DNA of 64,000 nt from Symsagittifera roscoffensis (taxonomy: Eukaryota > Xenacoelomorpha > Acoela > Convolutidae): the NCBI RefSeq assembly GCF_963678635.1, contig NC_087068.1, forward strand, positions 38,589,649 to 38,653,648, written 5' to 3'. The notes below the pieces were generated by a model. That model did not search any database, was not told the origin of the DNA, and saw only the letters and a list, made by a program, of their open reading frames with translations. Made by a program: the position numbers and the translations under genes. Of this stretch, positions 56,755 to 64,000 are shown piece after piece; within the stretch, counting starts at the first letter, position 1; each line of letters begins with the position of its first letter.

Positions 56755-56961
56755 ATGTCTCTACGACTCAATAGATCAGAGCCAATATTCCGAACCATAA
56801 CAGAACTACCCGGAATTGGAAGAAGACCTCGAACCAGAGACGACATACGACAAAGTAGAAACTTGCCATATAGCTATATGATAGTTAGGCAAAAGCCAGA
56901 ACAAACTTTTATATTTAGAATACTACTGGCAATGAATTTAGATTTTCATTTGCAAACATAA
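56755..56961 (+). CDS. Small arginine-rich leader ORF, copy C (68 aa)
   Basis: An ORF in the 5' leader. The start is set at 56755 because copy B has an ATG there and none at 56728, where copy C has an upstream in-frame ATG. Residues 1-28 (MSLRLNRSEP, ELPGIGRR, RTRD) match copy B, with roughly nine silent and three amino-acid-changing codons by eye. The C-terminus differs because of a shift between the copies. No family recognised. It could be a regulatory peptide or an RNA-binding leader protein; its upstream position could also control gag translation. Confidence 0.6.
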   Translation: MSLRLNRSEPIFRTITELPGIGRRPRTRDDIRQSRNLPYSYMIVRQKPEQTFIFRILLAMNLDFHLQT

Positions 56962-57894
56962 AACCTTGAAGTTAATCTTCAAAATCATTTCAGGCGCTAA
57001 ACAAAATTATTAATATACAATAACGATTGATAAAAAGATCTAAGATCGTTTTCTTAAAATTCTGCAGTAATATACAAAACATGTTTGAAAAATATTTATT
57101 GAAAAATAAAAAATAAAAATTAGTAGCATGACAATAAATGGTTAGTAATCATAAATCATCCTGTTGTTCCAGCTCCATCACCTAAAACATAACAGCAATC
57201 ATAAACCCACTAATATCATCAAAACACTAAAACTTTCCTTTACACACATTTAAAATTTTATTAAAACTTAAATTCACTTAATTTTAAAACCAGATCATCA
57301 AGGCTTATCCTTGGATCTTAAATCATTTTCTACTTAATTAAATTTCAAATTTGATCATCAAGGCTTATCCTTGGATCAAACAGAACAACTTTGTTCTCCC
57401 CCACCCACTTAATTAGTGTCTAACGACCTCAAACGTCGATTCACTACCCAACCCTTTCTAAAGACCCAAGACTAATAGAAATTTTTAAACAAAACTAATC
57501 ATTCAAATTAGGATAAACAGTGAAGAACTTCGGTTATTCATCCTTCACTTGACCCCCCCTCTTAACAGACCCAGGATAAATCTTAGACTTAGTAAGTTTA
57601 AAATAGTATCTAACGAACTACTCGCGTTCTAATTATACCTGAACCTTGTGGATCGATTTACTATTCTCCAACCCTTGAACACAATCACTACCCCTAAGTA
57701 AGATTAAGTAAGTTAACACCTTAACTTATACTAGCCACGAGAAAGTAAAAAATCATTCTTCGGAATCGATATACTTTTCTCTCCAACCCTGAACAAATAG
57801 ACCCAGGTTAAGCTAACCAAAAAATCGTAAGAACTAACAGTTTAAGAAAATAGAAATCATTTAACAACCTTTTGCATCCGTCATCCTAAACCTT
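56962..57894 (+). other. Structured non-coding leader of copy C
   Basis: Conserved with copy B. Possible hairpins: TTGAAG/CTTCAA at about 56,968-56,984; the motif ATCAAGGCTTATCCTTGGAT twice (about 57,296 and 57,356); AGAACAA/TTGTTCT near 57,381-57,396; GTGAAG/CTTCAC near 57,521-57,550. A possible acceptor, ATCATTTCAG|GCGC, ends near 56,993 (TTATTACAG|GCGC in copy B). Confidence 0.55.
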
Positions 57895-58362
57895 ATGTCA
57901 TTTAAAAACCTAGGAAATAAACAAACAATCGTTTTACACAATTGTGAAATAGATAACAAAAAATACGACCTTGTAATCACACCTCATACACAAACAGTTG
58001 GATACATTCGAACAAAACGACAAACACTAAAAAGAAAAATAATAACGAAACAAAGACAAATAACACGAAAAAGATTTTCAAAAAATCGAAACGCATTTTC
58101 AGAATCAGAAACCAACAGTTTAGACGAACTTTACAAACTAAAAGAATCAATAGATAAAAATTGCCCACTTCACGATCAATTATATTTTTCTGACTCAGAA
58201 ACAACTTCAAATTCATCACAAAGAGGAAAAAGAAGAATAAAAAAGCAGTATAAACACAAACCAGTACATTTATACAATTGGAATCAACCAATTCGACACA
58301 TTAATAATTACATATTAACAGTCATCGAACGAAAAAATGAGCTCAACGCACACCCCAGGTGA
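57895..58362 (+). CDS. Basic 155-aa protein before gag (ORF-155)
   Basis: An intact 155-codon ORF ending 26 bases inside gag. It is very basic, with a Lys/Arg/Gln-rich stretch at about residues 40-65 (KRQTLKRKIITKQRQITRKR), an acidic/serine patch (FSDSETTSNSSQ, about 99-110) followed by RGKRRIKKQYKHK, and a YNWNQPIRHINNY segment near the end. Copy B has the homologue, broken. The basic patches suggest nucleic-acid binding or a nuclear localisation signal. No family is recognised. An extra gene before gag is unusual for Ty3/gypsy elements. Confidence 0.7.
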   Translation: MSFKNLGNKQTIVLHNCEIDNKKYDLVITPHTQTVGYIRTKRQTLKRKIITKQRQITRKRFSKNRNAFSESETNSLDELYKLKESIDKNCPLHDQLYFSDSETTSNSSQRGKRRIKKQYKHKPVHLYNWNQPIRHINNYILTVIERKNELNAHPR

Positions 58363-61300
58363 AGAAAGTCCAGATGATGATGAAATCTTTCCTTTTATAG
58401 TAGATGCAGATACTGATAGAGGACAACACATATTTTGTCAAAATTTACTCGTAAATTTATTTGAACCCGGAATCAGTCCATGTAAAACAGAGTTCCCCGA
58501 TGTAAAAATCAAAAGACAAATCATAGATCACTACTTAAAAGATATATGCAACATAACACAACAGTATGGAATCTACTCCATAGAATTCACCTCACCAAAC
58601 CATAATAATAGAAAATATACAATTCAAACAGACGATCTTGATTTAGAATTTTCAAAAGTTTTTTCAGAATATATAAAAAGCATCCAATATCATAACTCAC
58701 AAAGAGCAAACTCCATATTCACCAATGAAGTTTTCGCAATAATATATAGTTATATTTCGATATTAGAAAACGAAATCCAAATAACAAATGTCTCACCGAC
58801 AGAAACATCTAAACATTTGAAAGTACGACATGAAATCACACTACTCTCTAGTTATTTAAACATCATTAAAGAAAATTTCACGAAAGACGACGTTTCACAA
58901 CATACAAAACACGATCTACAAAAAATTTTGGCATGGTTCATAATAGATTATTTTACACACAATATTGATTTAATTGCACAAGCAAGAAAAAATTTTAGAC
59001 CCCAAAACTCGAACGATGATACAGCTATCACAGAACAATCAGATTATGTTTGGGACCCCGAATGGTCTCATCCCGCATTTATAAGCTTTCCACAATCAAT
59101 CTCAAGTCAAGCAATAGGTACGATATCTTACATAAGAGATTATGTAAAAGTAATACCATTAACCATTGATGCAACACCATTAAACTATAATACATTTTTA
59201 CCCAATACACAAAATAATAGTTTAAACTCTACAGTTATACACAATGAAAACCTCAATGGAACTAGGAATCTTACTCAACAAGATATCCAGACACCATCAC
59301 ACTTCATAAATGAAGAAATTGTACACACAACAACTACACAACAAAGTATTTCACCAATACGCCCAAATTTAACAACACCAAGAAATACAAATCCTTCACA
59401 AACACAGGTAACCTTACAATCAACCGTTAAACCTTCGGTTGCCCCTAAATATTCACATATGGATTACCAAACATACAGACCCATGACAATACCATCAAAA
59501 ACACGCAAAACATTCACTAGAAACAACTTTGCAGACCATAATTATAATTATACACATCCGTCAAAAACATATAATCAACCACAAAGAAATTTTAACCAAT
59601 ATACAAGATCTCGAAATTGGGATAACCCAATGACCCAACCTAATTCAATAAATTTCCAAACAAATCCTCCACAGGATCACAGTGAAAATTACCCATTTTT
59701 TCAACAAAATAAAAATAAAAAACAGACATCTTATCAAATGGATTATTTATCCTCAGATGATGATTTCTTACAACCAGATATATTTGCACCAAATACTCAA
59801 GAATATCGTAGACAAGGAATACAGAAAACACGTACAAATCATAGAAATTTTTCTCCACAACCAATAGATGCACAACATCAACAACCAATTCAACAACAAA
59901 ATCTAATTAATACACAATCTTTTCAACCAATTCAACAACAAAATCCAATGACTGCACACTCGTATCAAGCATCACAAATGCAAAATGAAATACCACTCCC
60001 ATATTATCTCCAACAACATGAAATAACAAGAAACCAACTTTCAAATTTTTCTCAAATGCCAAATGCAGCAGAATCATTACAAATGACAATGAATCCATAC
60101 CTTATGGGTGGATCATCAATAACATCAAACAAACCTTTAATGGTTTTCACAGGAACAGACCCTGAATATTCTGTAGAAGATTATTTAAATGCAGTAACAG
60201 CAAACCTGATTTTAAATATTGGACCTGAACCAATTAATACGCCACTACATCAAAATTGGATACATCGACGCACAGCGTTAATACAAACAACCTTAGATGG
60301 CGCAGCCCAAAAATGGTTTTCAGTACTACCTCTAGAAATAAAATCAAACTGGAAAAGGTTTACACAGGAATTTTCAAAAATGTTTGACTCCGAAAGAAAC
60401 AAACAACAACAAAGAGTTTTATGTAATGAAATTCGCAGATTACCAAACGAAACCATCAAGCAAATAGCAGTACGAATCGAAACACTAGTTCGAAAAGCAT
60501 ATTCATTAAATATACATGACTATAAAAACACAAAGATGACAGAAATCTTAATGATGACCTTAACACCACAATTAAGGAAAATAGCAATAAAAAAGAGAGC
60601 ATCCCATCCTTCTTCAATTCGAGAACCCGATTTAGATTTTCGAAAACTAGTAGACAAATTAGAACAAGCAGAAATCACGATGAAACTAGAAGAAACGGAA
60701 AATCTGAAATTACAATACGTTAACAGAATTGAAACGACTCCCACTAATATTAATAATATACAGGAATCAGAGACAGACCTCGTTGAAAAAATCACTGAAA
60801 TACTCAATATTTACGAAAAGAACCCGAACTTTAAAGGCAAACCATCTTTCAAAAAATGGTGTAATTATTGCCGACGATACGGACATAGTATTTCCGAATG
60901 TAGACAAAAACAGCAAGACAACCAAAATAAACCTCAAAGATATAAAGAACCAAATAAATCATTCTATCAATACATGAAAAAAGACCAAAATCTACCGAAC
61001 AAAACAGTCCACAGCAATATCAGTTCAGGAAAACCACTCCCGAACAATACAAACTATACAAGAAATCAATCACCATATAACTCAAGTTATAGAGGAAGAT
61101 CACCAGAACGAAGAAACACGAACAATTCATCACAAAATCACTACAATAGACCAAATAGTCGAAATAACTACTCCAGATCAAATTCAAATACACAACGATT
61201 TGTTTCTAGATCTAATTCTCAATCAAGAAATAACTACTATCCAAACAACCAATCACGAAATTCATCATACAATAGGAATAGAAACTACTCCTATAATCGA

Positions 61301-62638
61301 AATAGAAGTTATTCAAACAACCGAAACCAGAATTACCCGAACAATCGATCAAGGAATAACTCATATAATAGATCGAACTATAACAGACCAAACAATAATT
61401 ACCAAAACAGATCGCGAAATAATTCACAAAATCGACACTCAAGTTATAATAATCGTTATAGAAATTATTCCCAATCACCACACCGGAATAATAATAACTA
61501 TAATAATTCTAATAATCGCCACAGAAGTAGTACACCTAAACATCAAAGACAAATCAATCAAGTACAATCTAATCCAGAAACAACATCAGACCCTCCAGGT
61601 ATTGATGACACAGTAACTGATACGTTACAACTCAATCAAATAAACTGTACATCATCAGATTCAGAAAGTGATACTGAAAACACTCTTTCTATCAATATGA
61701 TAAAAGTCGAAAATGACTATGAATCTGTCATATATGAACAACCCTTTCCATCACACATATATGAAAATCAATCAGAATTTCTTCAAAATTATTACACTAC
61801 ACCCATAAATTCCACACCAACGACGCAAGAAACAAACGAGATTAACACTACAGATCAAACCAATAAAAATACCAAAACAAAATGCTTGAATACAAACCAC
61901 ATTTATCAAAATATACAAAAAGAACAACCCAAAGAAAAAATTTGGACAATACCATTTCTCTTAGAAAGCCCAAGAAATAAAGAATTTCAACCACCAGACC
62001 TTGAAATAGATTTTTTAATTGATTCAGGAGCAGAATCAAACATAATAAACATCCCCACATGGAATGAAATAAAAACCTTACACCCAAAGCTAACACCTCT
62101 TGAAACCTCCAGCAAACTAGCAACAGCACAAGGATCAACATTGATAAACTACGGAAAAATCCAATTATTTCTCCTCCCCACCAGAACAATGGAACAAAGC
62201 AAAATTTTAAATAAGCCATTTAAACAAATATTCCATATCACTGACATTAAATATAATATCATTGGAATACCATTTATTTCGAAGTATATACCAACAATTA
62301 ACATACTAAATAGTAAAATATTAATCAAAGATAAATATACAAAAACAAAAGAAACATCCTTAACATTTTTTCAAAGATTAAATAAACAACCACCATTCTT
62401 TTCAAAATTCTACCCGATATTTAACCAACAAAGAAAACACCTAAAACCACTATCAGGAAATATCTATAATTTTTCAATCAAACAAGTTCACCAATATGAT
62501 AAAGAACAAAACAAACAAAAATTTTATATGTCAGAATTTGAATTCAAACCTATTCACAAATTTTTTCAAAATCACAATCTCATCCATAAAATATTTGAAA
62601 AATTCGAATTCCGATATCATTTCCTTACATGTCTATAA
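58337..62638 (+). CDS. gag-pro: Gag-protease polyprotein, 1433 codons
   Basis: Residues 1-230 form an element-specific N-terminal domain (DRGQHIFCQN, GISPCKTEF). A Gln/Asn/Pro-rich linker follows to about 570. A Ty3-type capsid lies at about 600-760 (PLMVFTG, QKWFSVLP, FTQEFSKMFD, IRRLPNETIKQ). A CCHC zinc knuckle has C842, C845, H850 and C855. A long Arg/Ser/Asn/Tyr tract (about 905-1070) is a probable RNA-binding arm. A retropepsin has active site DSGAES at 1229-1234 and a NIIGIPF flap-side motif. The final 25 or so residues, after about 1410, are in the wrong frame relative to pol, so the true polyprotein probably goes on into RT. The start is shared with copy B at 10941. Confidence 0.88.
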   Translation: MSSTHTPGEESPDDDEIFPFIVDADTDRGQHIFCQNLLVNLFEPGISPCKTEFPDVKIKRQIIDHYLKDICNITQQYGIYSIEFTSPNHNNRKYTIQTDDLDLEFSKVFSEYIKSIQYHNSQRANSIFTNEVFAIIYSYISILENEIQITNVSPTETSKHLKVRHEITLLSSYLNIIKENFTKDDVSQHTKHDLQKILAWFIIDYFTHNIDLIAQARKNFRPQNSNDDTAITEQSDYVWDPEWSHPAFISFPQSISSQAIGTISYIRDYVKVIPLTIDATPLNYNTFLPNTQNNSLNSTVIHNENLNGTRNLTQQDIQTPSHFINEEIVHTTTTQQSISPIRPNLTTPRNTNPSQTQVTLQSTVKPSVAPKYSHMDYQTYRPMTIPSKTRKTFTRNNFADHNYNYTHPSKTYNQPQRNFNQYTRSRNWDNPMTQPNSINFQTNPPQDHSENYPFFQQNKNKKQTSYQMDYLSSDDDFLQPDIFAPNTQEYRRQGIQKTRTNHRNFSPQPIDAQHQQPIQQQNLINTQSFQPIQQQNPMTAHSYQASQMQNEIPLPYYLQQHEITRNQLSNFSQMPNAAESLQMTMNPYLMGGSSITSNKPLMVFTGTDPEYSVEDYLNAVTANLILNIGPEPINTPLHQNWIHRRTALIQTTLDGAAQKWFSVLPLEIKSNWKRFTQEFSKMFDSERNKQQQRVLCNEIRRLPNETIKQIAVRIETLVRKAYSLNIHDYKNTKMTEILMMTLTPQLRKIAIKKRASHPSSIREPDLDFRKLVDKLEQAEITMKLEETENLKLQYVNRIETTPTNINNIQESETDLVEKITEILNIYEKNPNFKGKPSFKKWCNYCRRYGHSISECRQKQQDNQNKPQRYKEPNKSFYQYMKKDQNLPNKTVHSNISSGKPLPNNTNYTRNQSPYNSSYRGRSPERRNTNNSSQNHYNRPNSRNNYSRSNSNTQRFVSRSNSQSRNNYYPNNQSRNSSYNRNRNYSYNRNRSYSNNRNQNYPNNRSRNNSYNRSNYNRPNNNYQNRSRNNSQNRHSSYNNRYRNYSQSPHRNNNNYNNSNNRHRSSTPKHQRQINQVQSNPETTSDPPGIDDTVTDTLQLNQINCTSSDSESDTENTLSINMIKVENDYESVIYEQPFPSHIYENQSEFLQNYYTTPINSTPTTQETNEINTTDQTNKNTKTKCLNTNHIYQNIQKEQPKEKIWTIPFLLESPRNKEFQPPDLEIDFLIDSGAESNIINIPTWNEIKTLHPKLTPLETSSKLATAQGSTLINYGKIQLFLLPTRTMEQSKILNKPFKQIFHITDIKYNIIGIPFISKYIPTINILNSKILIKDKYTKTKETSLTFFQRLNKQPPFFSKFYPIFNQQRKHLKPLSGNIYNFSIKQVHQYDKEQNKQKFYMSEFEFKPIHKFFQNHNLIHKIFEKFEFRYHFLTCL

Positions 62639-64000
62639 CAACACACCTTACCAAGTAACATTACCTTTAGGACTTTTAGGATATTGTGAAACCAACGCTA
62701 CAATATCACCAATACACGAAAAAGCCTATCGCGTAAATAATATACTCCAATTACTAGATATTTGCCAATCTACAATTCTTAATGAAGAATTATCTATAAA
62801 TAATATAATAAGTAACGAAAACAGAAATACGGATTATTTCACAAAAACTCCATATTTCAAACCTACATTCAACATAAGTAACTACACAGAGGACCAACAA
62901 AAATTTTTAACAATGTTTAATTTCCAACATTCACAAATAACACAAGACGAATTCGAAAAATTAGCCAAACAGCTAATTAAATATTCATCAGTCTATGCAA
63001 CATCAAAATTCGATGTTGGGAAAATCAGTTCATCACTACATCTCCCGTTAAAACCAGACGCAGTTTTCAAAAAACAGAGAGCAAGTAAAGTACCAATTCA
63101 CTTACATGATAAAGTGAACAGATTACTTGATATTTTAGAACAATACAACATTATATCACCAGTTAATAAAGAAGAACAACCAAAAGGCAACACATTTATC
63201 AACCCCGTTATCATTCTAGCTAAAGGAGAATCATTAAAAATCGATGCTAGATACCTCAATTCACTTATAGATGAATCAAAACGTAATTGGCCCATTGAAC
63301 CAATACAAGTTATTTTAACAAAAATAAACGGCAAATACTTTACAACCGCCGATATGAATAGTGCATACAATCAAATGCCACTAGATGAACAATCACGACG
63401 TTTAACACAATTTGTTATCGGAAACCAACAATATGAATTCAACCGCTTATTCTATGGAATATCCATAGGACCAGCAGCATTTTCAGCTTTTATGAGCAAA
63501 ATTTTTAGACCACTGATACTCAAGAAAAACGCAATCACCTATTTAGACGATGTTTTTATGCAATCACAAACAAAAGACGAAATGTTCAATGTTTTAGAAA
63601 AATATCACCAAATACTTCAGAACGAAAATCTGAAGGCCGCCCCCGATAAATCACACTTCTTTTTGACAAGAGTTAAATTCTTAGGACATAATATAGAAAG
63701 AAAAACAATCACTCCATTGAAATCACGCATTGACGCTATTCAAAAACTTCAACCACCAACAAATAAAAAGAAAATCCAAGAATTTCTTGGAATGTTAAAC
63801 TTTTTAAGTAAATATGTTTATAAAATGCAATTATATCTACGACCATTTTATAATATCCTTAGACAACAAAATAATTTTGAATGGAACACAGAACATCAAA
63901 CACGATTTGAAGAAATAAAGAAACTTTTAACTGAACAAATTTCAAACACAATTCCAGATTCAAATCAACCATTTTATGCAATGTGCGATGCTTCGAACTT
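62568..64000 (+). CDS. pol: Reverse transcriptase and start of RNase H, copy C (partial pol)
   Basis: An open frame of about 478 codons with no stop to the window edge. It begins where the gag-protease frame loses homology. Motifs in order: DARYLNS, FTTADMNSAYNQMPLDEQ, RLFYGISIGP, AITYLDDVFMQ (YLDD at 63540-63551), HFFLTRVKFLGHNI, FLGMLNFLSKYV, then CDASN opening RNase H. This is the usual Ty3/gypsy RT layout. Compared with copy B it lacks two codons before DARYLNS, in frame. The relation to gag-protease is a +1 step at 62,567: C has one base more than both units of B there. Confidence 0.88.

Larger units (their letters stand above)
56130..64000 (+). mobile_element. Giant env-bearing Ty3/gypsy-type element, copy C (5' part)
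   Basis: It starts with a TG-type LTR inserted into the RT pseudogene (left flank TTAC) and runs out of the window inside RNase H. LTR, PBS, leader, ORF-155, gag-protease and reverse transcriptase are present. The only visible lesion in the coding part is a one-base shift near 62,567. LTR sequence groups it with copy A. Together A and C show the intact gene set of subtype 1. Confidence 0.92.

Noticed and set aside
61200-61616. Ile/Thr-rich frame overlapping the Arg/Ser/Asn tract of gag
   Set aside because: Shadow frame of a simple codon repeat (AAT/AGA/TCA) in the real gag gene.

Overview
The window looks like AT-rich animal (metazoan, probably invertebrate) nuclear DNA made almost wholly of mobile and repetitive sequence; no host gene, rRNA or tRNA could be supported. 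The species cannot be named from the sequence. The evidence is an LTR retroelement family with candidate eukaryotic introns, a hAT transposon fragment, a non-LTR-type reverse transcriptase pseudogene, MITE-like elements and a satellite array.

The main content is three same-strand copies of one very large Ty3/gypsy-type LTR retroelement. Copy A (1-8387) is the 3' part of an element, with intact 3' genes and a 410-bp 3' LTR. Copy B (8780-30844, about 22 kb) is complete from LTR to LTR, with a 4-bp target duplication CGTT on each side, but most of its genes are broken and it carries an internal 3.65-kb tandem duplication of gag-protease. Copy C (56130 to the window end) is the 5' part, with an essentially intact leader, gag-protease and reverse transcriptase. 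A and C share an LTR subtype; B is a second subtype.

Put together, the family reads 5' to 3': LTR - PBS - a small conserved leader ORF - structured leader - a basic 155-codon ORF - gag-protease (1433 codons) - RT/RNase H/integrase - two small hydrophobic ORFs - a 378-codon frame with no ATG - an envelope-like glycoprotein (872 aa) resembling chuvirus glycoproteins - a 599-aa protein of unknown function - a short candidate intron - a 1.5-kb structured 3' UTR - LTR. The 3' genes are packed with ATGA stop/start overlaps, as in a viral genome. The unduplicated element would be about 18 kb, unusually long and gene-rich for this group. This is the most likely candidate for an undescribed system here.

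Between B and C (30849-56129) the DNA is T-rich, non-coding and repetitive: direct and dispersed repeats at 32-39 kb and 49 kb, two MITE-like elements (39.3 and 40.6 kb), a satellite with a 709/1416-bp higher-order period at 42-48.4 kb, a 391-bp hAT derivative at 53.3 kb, a minisatellite at 54.5 kb, and a reverse transcriptase pseudogene (54.7-56.1 kb) interrupted by copy C.
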